From Xestospongia bergquistia (lineage: Eukaryota; Porifera; Demospongiae; Haplosclerida; Petrosiidae): 64,000 nucleotides of DNA. The DNA is taken from the NCBI GenBank assembly GCA_963965975.1, contig OZ014422.1, positions 3,185,155-3,249,154 on the forward strand, given 5' to 3'. Shown in pieces: positions 35,481-48,405 of this stretch (the first letter of the stretch is position 1; the number at the start of each line of letters is the position of its first letter). Both the position numbers and the translations under genes were made by a program. The notes beneath the pieces were generated by a model that ran no database searches, had not been told where the DNA came from, and saw only the letters and a list, made by a program, of their open reading frames with translations.

Positions 35481-38124
35481 CATAGCTGCCAAGGCATTGA
35501 GATGTTGGGAGTGAGCTGATGAATTTTGGGGAGTGAGTTGGGGCACCTTAGGAGTGAGGAGTGTAATTTTTTCAAAGAAAAATTACTTAATACAAAAAAA
35601 TTTACAAAAATAATATCAATATTTTCATTACTTAGACCTACTATGGCTTTCATTACATTCCCATGTAGCAGATTTAGCCTTTCTTAAAACTTCTTTTGAA
35701 GGCTCATATCTGTGTGCTGCCTCTTGACTAGCTAGTTTAATGGTTAAAATACTTGAAAGAGTTCCTTTTGGGTCTAGACTTGGACGAAAGGCAGTTTTAT
35801 TCTTACGTACCATTGAGAATATATGCACTTCTGTTGTATTGGAATGAGGGATAAGCAAAACTAACTGAGCCACTTGGGAAAGTCGATTGAAGCAGAAACT
35901 ATTGTCAGGAGCCTTAACTGTACATATAGGTAGTGCCAAATGATATCCACTCTATGATGAGTTACATCATTAGATTCATCAACAATCAAAGCTTCCTCCC
36001 AAAACAGAAGAAGGGACATTATCTCGTACCAGTATCTTGTAGTTAATAAATTCTTCTAGAAGAGCATCCAGCTCTTTTGGTGCTTTAAATGGTAGCATGT
36101 TACTAAATCTATATAGATAGATAAATAAAGTATTATAGTGATCACTATACCTTTCAGCGAAATACTCCACTTCTGAAAAGTTACATTTATCTTTCGTTTC
36201 AAAATTCAGAAAACTAGCATTACATAGCAGAGGATCCGTAACAGGAAGATTTTGGAGAGCATATGACATAGCACTGGTATGAAATGCTCTCACACTTGAA
36301 AAAAATTTCTTTTCATCATATGACCTACAGTCCCATTCATCTACTATTTTACGTAGTCATTCTAGTTGTTATTCCAATAAAAATAAATTCATCTATAAGT
36401 CAAGCAAACAGTTATTACACATTTACACCACAATATTATACCTGATAACTGATCATCTTTTTTATCATATTGAAGTCTACTAAATCTCCATTTGCTTCCT
36501 TTATCTTAATCAGAAGTAAAAATTTACCTGATAATTTGGTGAGAAAAGTAGCCATCTGGTTTGAAATTATTGGTATTAAGGGATCTTCTCTTTGTAGAAA
36601 CTTATTGAAGTTATTTGCAAAACAGATTCATAAAACAGAAGGTACACTTCTGTTAATGGATTGGTGAAAGCATCCACAAGTCTTACAAATCTAGGGTTTG
36701 TATCATCTGTGCCATGATTAAAAAACTTAAGTTAAAATTAATTGTACAAAATACCTTCAGATAAGAAGTAACTCTTAAGAGCAGAATATTGCCTGCAACA
36801 CCTATAAACTGCCTTATCTAAGCTCAGCCATCTTGTATTAACATGCTTGATAATATCCCTGTAAAGAACATCACAAAAAGGTACAGTACTCAGCAAGCTC
36901 AACCTTTCACTTTGTGGTTTTATCAAACCAGTAGTATAAATCTATTACCATATCTTCAACACAAAAACCTGAAACCTAGAACAATAGAAATAAGAAAGCA
37001 TGCATATTTGAAGTACAGTTCCTTACATTATCAAAACTTTTGCTTGCTTTCCCAGCAATATTGTGACAATATGACAAGGGCGACCCATCACATAGACAGC
37101 AGGACTTAATGCCAGTACGCGAGTCTTAATAGAATTTTGTCTACCAACATTAACAGAAATGTTATCAACAGAAAGACCAACAAAATTCATCCAAGAAACC
37201 TCATGCTTCATAAAAGCATCTTGCATTTTGGAAAAGATTCTTTCTGCATTTGAGTTAGACGACATGCAAATATCTAACAACTCAGTATGTATAACACCCC
37301 TGTCAGAAATTACATGAACAGTCAATGGGTTCATTTTCTCTAAACCATTGTCTGATGAACCATCAATAGCGATAGAAAATGGCTTCACTGTCATACGTTC
37401 AACAAGAGCTTGCTGATATGATGGGGCAATTGCACCATTAACGATACAGGTTATTTTAATCCTCTGAGATGCATAGCTCTTAGCAATATCACTATCTGGA
37501 AATATGTCACTGAACAAAGGAGTGAGCTCACCAGCAAGAGAGAGTGGGATGTTGTGCTGGACAAGCATTTTGGCTACCTTGACCTCAACACAAATAACCT
37601 GGAAAAAGTATATTATGCATGTATCCTAACAAAAAGCCATTTACCTTCTCTGTATTAGAAGAACTTGATTCTCTAGGAAAGCTGATGAGAGACTGCGATT
37701 TCAAGCTCTTGGCATTACTTTGATGTAAGGCCCTACTTATGTGCCTTTCTACGTCTCTTCTGCCTTGGTGTTGTTCACAGGATACATTACGTGAACAGGT
37801 TTGACAAAAAAACTTGTAGGGATCTCCCTTCACTTCACTGATAAAAGGGTATATGCCTTTCCAGGCTGATTAAACTTCGTTTGATAAACAGCAGCACCGA
37901 GCTTCATTCTTTTAGAAGAGCTGTGACCTGACAGATCACTCTCACTCAGGCTTTGTTTACTATCACTGTCCACTCGACTTTTGGCAGCCATTATCACGTT
38001 GTGGGTTGTGGTTAAGCCAAGGGCGTGGTCCAATAACTAAGTGGGTGCATGCTGGTCATGTGAGCGTGAGAATAGATACCTATGTGTGAGACTCATGCCG
38101 TAAGCGTGATACTTGGAGGGTATG
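35481..38124 (-). mobile_element. hAT element B, 2.6 kb, inserted in a CT tract
   Basis: Ends CATAGCTGCCAAG (35481) and, in reverse complement, CATACCCTCCAAG (38124), 10 of 13 identical. CT-rich tract lies on both sides, so the element split one tract. A target duplication cannot be read because the flanks are CT repeats. It encodes a broken, intron-containing transposase on the minus strand, of a different branch from element A. Confidence 0.65.
35600..38033 (-). pseudogene. hAT B transposase (spliced, broken)
   Basis: Minus strand. A candidate N-terminus lies at 38033, and a zinc-finger-like block with FFCQTCSRNVSCEQHQ at 37833. A 46-nt GT-AG intron ends just before 37592, and the frame at 37568-37023 contains FSIAIDGSSDNG. 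IIKHVNTRWLSLDKAV is near 36850-36800, NPRFVRLVDAFTNP near 36690-36650, and the hAT dimerisation region with RLSQVAQLVLLIPHSN and FSMVRKNKTAFRP at 35939-35628. Lesions: a one-base shift near 37845, a stop in TTKxKVELAEY and a shift near 36880, and a stop after EVYLLF near 36627. The C-terminal dimerisation block is the best preserved. Confidence 0.72.
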
Positions 38125-38432
38125 CTCTCCATCTTTGTCATTCTCGAAGTCTCTTGGTTTGTCTCCCTCTTTCACAGTCTCTCATTCTTGGAGTCTCTTT
38201 CTCTCTCAAAGTTTCTCACTCTCACAATCTAACTTTCTCTCTGAGCCTCTCAATCAGAGTTTCTTTCTCTCTCTTTATGTCTCCTCTTTCTATCTATCTG
38301 TTTATCTCTCACTATGTCTTTTTCTCTGTCTTTCTGTTTTTCATTTTCTGTCACTCTTACAGTCTCTTTCTTTTTCTCTCTCTCTCACTCTCTCATTCTT
38401 AGAATCTTTCTCTGTCACTCTCTCTTATCCTT
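38125..38432 (+). repeat. Pyrimidine tract 3, right half
   Basis: Continues the tract interrupted by hAT element B. Confidence 0.85.
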
Positions 38433-38449
38433 TTAACTAATTATACTCA

Positions 38450-38767
38450 AAAAGACAAAAGTGATCCTTCCACATCCTATTCTAATTAATGTCTACGTTA
38501 ATGATATATGATAATGTGCTTTCTAAGTAATAAATTATGTCATATGATAATAATGATTGAGCTGGTGTGATAGTAGTGTAATAGTAGTAGTTACTGTTCT
38601 CACTATCAAGAAATCTACTTGTATGATGACAACAAACGAATAACTCCATATCATGCAATGCAGTCTAGTGTAAAAGAGACTCCATACTGTGTTTCTTATT
38701 AGACTTATTCCTAAGTGTGATTTAGTAAACATATCTGATGTGATTATCGGACTTATTGCTGTAATAA
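38450..38767 (+). repeat. Composite repeat module A, copy 2
   Basis: Begins with cacatcctattctaattaat and contains ataatagtagtagttactgt, then the tail with gtgtttcttattagacttat. Shared with 28770, 39410, 61330 and 63712. Confidence 0.7.
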
Positions 38768-39220
38768 AACTTTCTCTCTTTCTTTCTCTTACTTTAGATG
38801 TCTTTCTCTCTTGGACTGTCTCTCAGAGACATTCTTTCTGTAACCATATCTTTTTCTTTCTTTTTCTTATGAGTTTCTCTCTTTAATAGTCTCTCTCTCT
38901 ACACACACAAACATTCTCAGAGTCTCTTAATTTCTATCTCTCTTTTTTGTTATGCTCAAAGAATCTCTCTATCTCTTTGTTTCCCTCTATTTTTCTGGCA
39001 GACTCTCTCTGTCTCTCTCTCTCTCTTCTGTTTGTCTGTCTGTCTGTCTCTCTTTCTCTCTCTCTTTCGCTCTCTCTCTCTCCTTCTCTCTCATTCTTAG
39101 AGATATCCCTCTCTTTCAGACTCTTTCTGGGTTTATCAGTTTCTCACTTTTTCAAAGTCTCTCTATCTCTTTCTCTGTCTCTCTGTCTCTGTCTCTGTCT
39201 CTCTCTTTTCTGTCTGATTT

Positions 39221-39281
<61 letters not shown>

Positions 39282-39380
39282 CACACACACTCAAACACAC
39301 ACACACACACATACACTGGTGGTGTCTTTCTCTCATTTTCTCTTTCTGTCTCGTGTTTTTTCTCTCTCATCCTTTTTACT
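38768..39380 (+). repeat. Pyrimidine tract 4 with (AC)n
   Basis: CT-rich, then an (AC)n run at 39238-39315 with single interruptions. The Thr-His ORF across it is low complexity. Confidence 0.9.
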
Positions 39381-39409
39381 AACTATGGTTAAAATTTAAT
39401 TATGGAACA

Positions 39410-40110
39410 GAAAAACAGACCCTCCTGTCTCCTACTCTAATAATGCCCATATTCATGATGTATGATAATATGTCTTTTATAGAACCAAATATGTCATATG
39501 ATAATAATGATTGACCTAGTCTATTAGTAGTGTATTAGTAGTAGTTATTGTACTTATTATCAATACATCTACTAGTAAGAAGACAACAAATAAAAACTCA
39601 AGAACTTGCCAAACAATCCAGTGCAAGAGAGACTCCATACTGTGTTTCTTATTAGACTCATTCCTATGTGTGATTTACTAAACATATTTTGATGTGATGT
39701 ACCAGACTCATTGCTGTGATAATGTGTAATGTTTCAATGTATATTTCACAGGTGACTTTCTGGATTAGATGATATCTCATAAAGAGAAGATTAACCATTA
39801 TGGATCATCTCAAACTGAGACAGCTGATGAACTTGCCACTCTGAGGACTGCAGTGACCAGTAAGCAATACTAATTAATTGTACTTAATTATAAGGGTTGG
39901 TCTTGTTAATGGAGGATTTGGTAAACTAGGTCAAGAGATAGAAGATTCTTAAGTGATAGTTTGAATGGCTACGTATACTTATGGTGAGGGAGACCCTACT
40001 GATAACCCTGCAAACTTTACAATGGATTTAGAAACACAACTAATAATCTTAACAAACTCTTACACTTAAGTCAATGGGTGGAGCTTATTAATAATTAATT
40101 AGTTGCTGGT
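39410..40110 (+). repeat. Composite repeat modules A-B-C-D
   Basis: A at 39410-39735, B at about 39750-39860, C at 39891-39980 (ggttggtcttgttaatgg), D at 39985-40110. This is the most complete uninterrupted run of modules and the best reference copy. Confidence 0.65.
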
Positions 40111-42423
40111 TTGGTATAACTCCTTAGTGTTTCCAGTATTACAGGGATGCAAAAATAGGTAGTTACAGATGACATACTATTTGCATATGTCTGAATATGC
40201 TACAAGGTTACTACCATAAATAATAGAAACACCATCAACATAAGTGGAGTCAATGTTATTACTGTTAATACTAAATACATTAGGAGATTCATACTGTAAT
40301 CAGATATTATGTTAGCAGCAAGCAATCTTTGAATTAAGATCATTATACACAAGTAATATTAATTCTTGGAATTGTGATACAAGTGAGGGAGGAAGATGAG
40401 TGGTTTGACTATTAATTGAGGATGCATAACTGATATTTAGTAAAAGACTGAACTAGAGAATTTAAATGAAAGTCATCATAATTCATAATTATTAATAACA
40501 ATGTTAAGCTTAGAATTTACTAAACTACATTGTGCTTATTTCCTTTAGTAATATGCATTGTATTAAAGGTTACTAGTTCCTGTTACATTATTTATTACCT
40601 AGTTCTCCTTCAACCAGGCGACCTAATGATCATTTATGACAAAATCATAGTCAGCATTATTAGTTAACTAATCATGTTATAGCGTTTAATTTGTCTGTTC
40701 GTTTATCCATTTATTAATCACATGCTAAGTTATTACCTGACAGTAAATCACAATAATATATAAACTTTGTACGATGTATTAAAAATTGCAATTGAAAAGT
40801 TGGAAAATTCATATTACATACTATTAGTACATTTATAGATATTTACATGTGTGCATACATGTATTTATAATTTATACTTTAGTATACTGGAGTGTGAGTA
40901 CTTCATATTGACTTCCTTTAGTCCATTTCAGTTTATATTAATGTGTACATATTGTTATGACTAGCTTGTGTGCTCTCATTATAGGGGATGTACTGTAGCC
41001 AGAATTTATATTAGTAAATACTTGTTATTGAAATTGAAAATACATAAAATATGTAAAAAGGGCATTTACGGTCTCTGTTAACATACTCAAATTGTTGAAA
41101 GTGGGTGTGGTACTATAATATTGGTGTGTAATACGCTGTATAATATTTTATATATATTTTATATGATATCTATGACATTATGTTGTATATAATAATACAT
41201 GTATATTATGTGCCTTTAGAGATATTGTTGACTTTTCTTTGTACAGAGGCTAATTAATAAACAATTAGGATTGGACTATAATGTGTATTTTAACCTGTTT
41301 TATAAATGCAAAACAATATTGATGTTGAATATATATATGTGTGTGTGTGTGTGTGTGTTATTATACATGTATATATACCTGTACAAGTATAATAATATAT
41401 ACATCCATCATAGTCTCTTTGCTTGTGCTTTGTTTCTCTGTTCCATTTCCTCATCTTAGTCACTGTCTTGTATATGCTGTGTTAATTTTAAAGGTATCAT
41501 TTTAGCTTAAATTCAGATTGACTTCTCTTACAGTTTTTGTTATTACATGTTGTCATAAATCACAAGACAAATAATCATGTACCATATTCATTGACCATGA
41601 ATATAAAATGAAATATATTATGATAAAAAAAGTAGATTATCTTTAATTTAGACACCTACTGTTACTATGAATATTTGTTGTTATGGGATAAACAATCTAT
41701 AACATATGACAGAAACATTAAACATTTGACAAGCACCTTTACTCAAACCACTATACAAATCACATAAGGGACGGTTCTATTTTTTGCTATACAGAATATA
41801 TTGAACTGTGAGTACATTATCAATGCTTACTGCTTTGCCTTATACTGTATGAACATCACAGGTTTTAACCTCTTCAATGTTTAATCTCTTTCTCATTCTC
41901 TCTTTACTTTAGCTTTATCAGTTTAAAGGATTGCAGACATTGATATGCAATTCCAGGTGAAGTTGTGAATTGTATACAAACAAGCTTAAGAGGTCAGGTA
42001 TGTTAGCAGCAAGAGACACATAGTCTGCAACTACTCATGTTGTTTCATTTTTGACCCAAAAATTAAGAATCGTCTTTTCGATACAATTTTAACAAGCAAA
42101 AAGATACTGTATTGCTTTATTAGAACAAAGAAAATATTGTTGCCAATTAATAATACCAGGCACACTTACACCAATCAATATTGTAGTAGGTAACAGCCAT
42201 TTTGCTACCAGATTTAGATCTAAGTTTGTAGCACTTTAATATTCTTATACACTGCTAATGTTTATATGGTTATTATAATTGTTATCGTATAAATTAACTT
42301 GTTAGAGGATTATGGAAGTTGTGACTAGTAAATAAATATGTACAAAATATGGACACCAGGAGTAATCATGAATATTTTATAATTAAATACAATATGATAA
42401 ACAAACTAGAGTTATGATGATTT
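40111..42423. other. Intergenic, no gene recognised
   Basis: AT-rich, with a (GT)n microsatellite at 41338-41358. No coding exon, RNA or transposon end identified. Confidence 0.5.
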
Positions 42424-42636
42424 TGTAACAGAGTTCACTCAATACCTCACCTTGTTGATTGTGCTACTGAATGTCCTGTCAATCAGTATTTGTCCTACTG
42501 AATGCCTTATTAATTAGTGTATGCATGTTAATTAGATCTTGTCACACTTACTTTGCACTTCTTTGTTGTGTGGTCACATTACTTTTATCTATTGTATTTT
42601 GCTCTATTTAAGTTCAGTATTTTGTTATTTATGATA
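42424..42636 (+). repeat. Gypsy 2 5' LTR, left piece
   Basis: Aligns with 53105-53320: both read taacagagttcactcaa, continue through gaatgccttnttaattagtg and end at tgata. Its remaining 39 bp lie 6 kb away at 48635-48673. Confidence 0.85.
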
Positions 42637-42659
42637 CACAGCCAAGCGTATACAGATCC

Positions 42660-42860
42660 GTATCGTGATGTTTCACAATCAGAGATGAATCAGACTTGAC
42701 TACTTTTCGGAATCAACAATGAATATTTAACATACTGATACATAATTTCAGTGATATATGATTCAGACTTTTTATGACTTAAAAGAATCAGAGGGTGTTT
42801 GAAATAGCATGAAAGTAGAACGTCCAGAATCAGGATAAGCAATTGGCTTGATTCAAGAAG
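42660..42860. promoter_or_regulatory. CACTA left subterminal motif array
   Basis: Several copies of gaatca or its complement tgattc: gatgaatcag, cggaatcaac, atgattcaga, agaatcagag, agaatcagga, ttgattcaag. CACTA elements of plants use such arrays as transposase binding sites; the same role here is inferred. Confidence 0.45.
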
Positions 42861-42870
42861 TTAGAGTGAA

Positions 42871-43635
42871 ATGACAAGTAAAAATGAAGAAGAAATGGCT
42901 GCCCTTAAAGCAGAACTGGAAGGTCAGTATATATATATATATATATTAGTAGTATTCAGCCTTCTGGATGCCTGCTGGCATCATGTACATCTGTGTGTGT
43001 GTGTGTGCACATGCATGCATGCATCTGGCTTGGTCTAGTATGTATATTTACATGTATATTTATATTGCCAATTCCTACCTATATATGATTACAGAAATAA
43101 AAGACAAGATAATTGAAATGATACGAAGACTAGAACAGTAAGTTAACTGAGTTGAATCTCAGAATGTCTAATCGCAAATGTCCAATAGTTGAATTGTCTA
43201 CTCTCAAACATTCTTAGAAAACTATGTACTCATTTTGCATAAGTTGGCTATATAGGTATATATTGAATTGAAATGTTTGTGTCAATTTTATTTAGTACAA
43301 TTGTGGTCAGGGGTGATTAATTATTTAAACTCAGAAAGGTGCAGAGTTAGTAGCATTCCTTTGTCAAAGAACAGAGTTAACATCTAACTAATAGAAATAT
43401 AATTACAGGTCTATCATATTTATGTAGGTTGAATGAGGAAATGTTTCCAAAACAAACCACTGAGAGTGACTGTTCAGATTATGAGTATGTTCCAGATCCT
43501 CGATATTCTGGACTACCATACCATTCACAGCCATGCCATAGCTTGCATGGCTCTTCTTACATACCACCAGGATGGAAGAGGGAATATAAAAAGAAAACAG
43601 GAACTTCATCCAAAAAACTTAAATTTGATAATTGA
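42871..43635 (+). CDS. Small coiled-coil protein of the CACTA element
   Basis: Three exons, 42871-42922, 43095-43137 and 43428-43635, with GT-AG introns and agreeing phases, give 101 codons including the stop. The N-terminal half is a charged helix (MTSKNEEEMAALKAELE, then KDKIIEMIRRLEQLNEEM), likely a coiled coil. The C-terminal half is acidic, then rich in H, S and Y (SDYEYVPDPRYSG), with a basic end (WKREYKKKTG). No known domain. CACTA elements often carry an accessory DNA-binding protein, and this could be such a protein. The frame is open and undamaged, unlike most transposon genes here. Confidence 0.55.
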
Positions 43636-43795
43636 ATCCATGTTATCATCCCTTTACATTGTCTGTTGAGTTCAAATTCATAATATCCTGTTACATATAA
43701 TCTGAATGATACAAATTTCTTAATAATAACAAGTTAAACAAACACAACATAATGAGGTGCTGAGCAAAATTTACAAAAAAGGTGGCACAGAAACT

Positions 43796-44991
43796 TCACT
43801 GAATGTCATAAATGTCAGCATCGTATGGATTGAACAATGCAATTTCAATCTCTGTCCCTGTAGCTGTTTCAATTTCCTCATCGTCATGTAAGATTTCTTC
43901 TGTCAATCTTACATCATATTGGTGACTTTCATCTTCTTCTTTCACACTCTTCCACATGTCCTCTGATAATTCCAAGGAGGAAGAGTAAGTTTCCTTTATC
44001 CAATTTTTAAAGCCTGAATGGAATTCATGAGGTTTGTTAGCTTCCAGAGGTTTATCTCTTATGAATTTTCGCTATAATTAAATAATTAATGCAATGACAA
44101 TTAACAAATTGAACGACAAACTTACTAATAGTGCAACATGATGTTTGTAAATAGCTTGCTTGGAGTCCGGAGCCTTTAGATATGTCATCATGACATTAGT
44201 AACATTTTCTGTTTTCGTTTTGACAACCTTGCCATGTCCATGTTTCCCAAGAAGCTAAAATTAAGAAATTCAATTTACAATGCCATAGTAATTAGTACAA
44301 AATGTGCTCTATTATCACAACTTTCATACAGCATTACCAAAAGACTAGTCCCAGACTTGTTAATCATTAGCACAAATTTTAAGCATAATTAACACATATC
44401 ACTGACCCTTCTTCTTTCCTCTGATTTGAAAGTAGAATGCAAACTTTTGCATTCCTTAAGAGCTTCAGAAACTTTATGAGGTTTTTTTACTTGGTCTTTT
44501 AGATCTTTCTTTACCAGAGTCTACATAAGAAAAACAATGTCCTATACATTTTTTTAAAAGTTTATGCATACGTCCATTGATTCTTCACTGATTTCTCTTG
44601 TTAGGGAGCTGCAAAACATCGAGGCTATTCCAATTCTTAGTGGTGTCTACAATTATATACAAGTTAAATTGAACAGTCCATCTATTGGACTTAGGCTTAC
44701 ATCAAAGCCATCATCTCTTAGTTTGTATTGTTTTATTGATGTTTCTTTTATTAGATCTTGTAACTCTTTTTGGACCTCAGTCGACTTATTAATTTCCCTT
44801 TCTAATGCAGAAACTTTTCCACTCATTGCTGCTAAATGCTGCTCTTGTTGCATGGACATTCTTAAAATATGATCCAGCATGGGGAAAAAAGGATGGTAAG
44901 TAGCTCCCTCATTCAGCTGCACTCTTCTAGGATCTAAGTGAACATTGAAATGATATTATTAAAATATAACATATACTCTACTTGTTGCCAT
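43796..44991 (-). CDS. Unknown protein encoded antisense within the CACTA element
   Basis: Minus strand. ATG at 44991 with a 10-nt first exon (44991-44982), then an exon from 44933 that reads MLDHILRMSMQQEQHLAAM with a coiled coil (EREINKSTEVQKELQDL). Further open exons lie near 44605-44570, 44525-44408 (HKVSEALKECKSLHSTF), 44256-44127 (NVTNVMMTYLKAPDSKQAIY) and about 44070-43796 (acidic end, NPYDADIYDIQ, stop 43798-43796). Introns are short GT-AG. One junction, after the 44933 exon, could not be matched in phase, so the model is provisional. No domain was recognised; the basic middle part could bind DNA. Confidence 0.5.
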
Positions 44992-45146
44992 AGCTATACT
45001 TCTGAGTTTGTCTGCACTCCTTCACTGCAAGATTGCGAGCAAAATAACGCACGTGTTGCATCGCGGGACATACGGACACGTGATCTTATCACATGAGTTT
45101 GTCAGTTGCCACATTTTCCACACTTTTCAAATATATCGAATTGTCA

Positions 45147-48100
45147 ATGGAGTCTCCTGAACTTTACTGTGAAATTTGTGGCATTCAGTTCTTGTTTAAA
45201 TCGAAATATTTTCGTCATCTTAAGAGCACTTCTCATCAACGGCTACAACGTGTTCTGAATGTAGAATACATTGATAAATCTACTGATCATGATGTTGCAA
45301 TAGAGATTGAGGTTACACGGAGTGTAATTTATGAAGATGCTTCATCTGTAGCTACTACAAGTGATGATAACGATCTTGATAGTTTTGCTAATGTAGAGGT
45401 AAACTCAACCAGTGGTGATGACATAGAATTGAATGACTTTCTGAACAATGAAGATGACGAATTGACTGGTAAGTTAATAAATTCCCTTTTTCTCAATTTT
45501 CCTCTTACATATGTTTTAGAATTTGGAGACGTAATCGAGTGTATAAATGAATCATTTCAATCACAGGACTATTCTCCTTTTCTTTCTGCTATATATGCTC
45601 TGCTTTTTATGCTTATAAATTCTCCCAGACCAATTGTAAGTTGCTTGGTAGTCAACTACATGCACATATTCATTAACATCATATATCTGTATTGAAGGGT
45701 GAGACGAATCTGAAGTTCATATTTTACCTATGCAAAAAGATTGATCAATCTCTCCCTAGCCTGGACACTTTAAAGCGGTTTGTTTTGCCTGATTTTGTTG
45801 CTCCAAAGCAGGTGAATTATTTGGTTATTTATGATGTATCAATAATTATATTCAACATATGTAACAGTTCAAGTCAGACTCTGGAGAGTCATTTTATGTT
45901 AATTTACCTTCAAATATCATGAAAAAGTGTTTTGCTAAACCAATAACAGCAAAGAAAATTGTTCGTTATCCAGTTGTGCCTTTGAAGCACATTTCGTAAG
46001 TATATAGTAGTATAATTGTACTAACTGTCATTTGTTATTCTTCAGTGAAATTTTTCATGCACAGAAGTGGCATAACGAATTCAAATCTCCTATGCTTAAT
46101 AGCGAATGTGGGCATATATTTTTAAATGATTTTATTATATTTAACAATGGTATCATGGGGACAACTTTGGCAAAGGTTAAAAAGTTTTATGGAAAAGTAA
46201 GCATAATTAATGTGTACAACCAAATGTCAACAATTATCTAATGCTACAATGTAATTTATGTATAGGAAAATGATCCCAATATTTATTTAACTGTTGTATA
46301 ATATTATATATTTAACTGTATATAAATATTGGAACAAGTTTGATGTTTGGTGTTTGACTCTTGCTTCTCTTCCTAAACATGAAGCATGGCAATTTCAGAA
46401 CATGCACTTTATCTCCTGCTCCAATCGTCTCTCAGCCATTGAAATGAGCAGACCCATAGTGGATGACCTATTAGCCCTTGAAAAGGGTGTCCGTATGTTT
46501 GATGCTTTGACAAATTCAGAAGTATTGGTAATTGCTCCAGTAATCTGTGCTTTGTGTGATAACGTGAGAGCATCAGAGATTGTGAACCATCTTGGTAGTA
46601 AGGCTAAAAGACTTTGTAGGATATGTATGGTTAGTTAGATATTGTAATGGTATTTTAATCTCTTACATTAAATAGACCAGTGATCCCACAACACTAGGTG
46701 AAAGACGTTCTAAAGAACTGGCACTGTCTCATATTCGAGAGATAGAAATAAAACAAACTGTTACTGCAAGCTTGAAGAACGGACAAAATATGGCATGAGA
46801 GAGACTGCCAATCCATGGTTTGATTTGTCAACTGATTTTTTCAGGTACATATAGTGCTAATTCTGCCTACTCAAAGTGAATTTTTTTTTATCTCACAACA
46901 GATCTACTCTAGTTGAGGCTCTTCACACCCTTCTTCTGGGTGCATGCAAATACATGCTTCGTCAATTCATGGACTCTAGAAGTACATCTGAAAAAAAGGA
47001 GATTTTAGCAAAAATATCAACATTTCCACATTCTGGCTTGTCAATTCGAGTATTTGGCAACATATGCTATCACTATAGATCCTTTGTAGGAAGGGATTTC
47101 AAAGCATGGATGCAAATGGCATCGTTCATTGTTCCATCTTATTTGACAGAATCCGAAACAAAGTGCTGGTACCTTCTCTCTAAGGTATATGTATAAATGC
47201 ACAAAAATCTACATTGTTGATATTTCTTAGATTTTCCGATCTCTCTATTGTATACCTTTGTCTCTTGATGGTATCACTGACATTAGATGCAATGAGTTCA
47301 TTCAATGTACTGCTGATTATATGCCAGAATATTCTCGGAGGTTGAAGACACATCTCTTCCTTCATATTGCTGATAATTTGACTGATTTTGGTCCATGTGA
47401 TTGTTACAACACAGAAAGGTATATCTTTTAAGTTGAAAGTAATGTATACTATACATAATTTCATGTAGATATGAAGCATTTAATTCTCTAATAAGTACTA
47501 AGAACATATATGGCAATAGACACTCACCCAGTAAAGACATTGCATATAATTTTGCTGTATTGGAGCACTTATGATTTACTTGTAGTGGTGGATATTATGA
47601 TGATACAAAGTGAGTGAATAAATGTATAAACTAAATATGATGTTATATATAAATAACAAGGAGGTGTGGACAAGGACTTGAAGACCTTTACAAAAGTCCT
47701 CAAGTACAAACATACTTAAATTCCGTTCCACTGAGACATCTTTATCAAGATAAACCAATTTATGCCAACGGATCTTTAAGAAAGGTACAAAAAGGCAATG
47801 GTTATTTATTTACCATACATCCTAATGTATAGCTGAAACATGGAACTGTTCCATGTAAATTGCTCGATGTTCTTACCTCAACACTGTTCAATGCTTCATC
47901 TTCAGTGTCTCTTAAAGCATATTTCCATGATTTCAATTGTAGCATATATCTTCATAGCTCCCTGACTTTTGACTCTACTGTCCTCAGCTGTCAAGCTGTT
48001 ATATCACAACAAAAAGCCATAGTCAACAGAGGGGACTTTGTTGAAGTTAACAGTGCAAATGTAAAGACATACCTTTGTAGCAACTCTTTATTACTAGTTA

Positions 48101-48405
48101 TCATTCTTTAGGTGTCTTATGGAATTTTGTTAGCTATTTTCACTGATCTGGAAACATCCAATGGTGTTTGTATTGTGAGGGAGTTGAAAATGCAAACCAC
48201 AATAAATGGATTACCTCTACTCACAGAGTTTGATTGTCCACTTCTTGAACTCACAACTAGTTTGTTTGTTTTATCCTCTTCCTCTATTGTGTCTTCTGTG
48301 TCAGTAGTTCATATGTGTAGTAGTTTGTGTCAGATGGTAGACAAATGCTTTGTACATGACTATTCAAATAATTTGTTTTGCTTAAACATTTATTGTATTG
48401 CATAA
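45147..48405 (+). CDS. CACTA (EnSpm)-type transposase, multi-exon
   Basis: Candidate ATG at 45147 (MESPELYCEICG) with a C2H2-like finger (CEIC...H...H), then an acidic linker. Early exons: 45147-45468, 45520-45635, 45698 on. Later exons contain WCLTLASLPKHEAWQFQNMHF, ALCDNVRASEIVNHLGS and CRICM (46330-46630), GRDFKAWMQMASF and LTESETKCWYLL (47090-47185), and FNSLISTKNIYGN with SKDIAYNFAVLEH (47485-47570). These blocks are the conserved core of animal EnSpm-like transposases, as far as I recognise them. Exon ends beyond 46000 are approximate. A stop inside 46770-46800 and the gap at 47570-47660 suggest partial decay or unresolved splicing. Confidence 0.6.

Noticed and set aside
39238..39315. 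CRISPR-like or satellite array
   Set aside because: Plain dinucleotide (AC)n repeat without spacers.
38947..39399. Open frames with Thr-His and Ser-Leu strings
   Set aside because: Product of (AC)n and (CT)n repeats.
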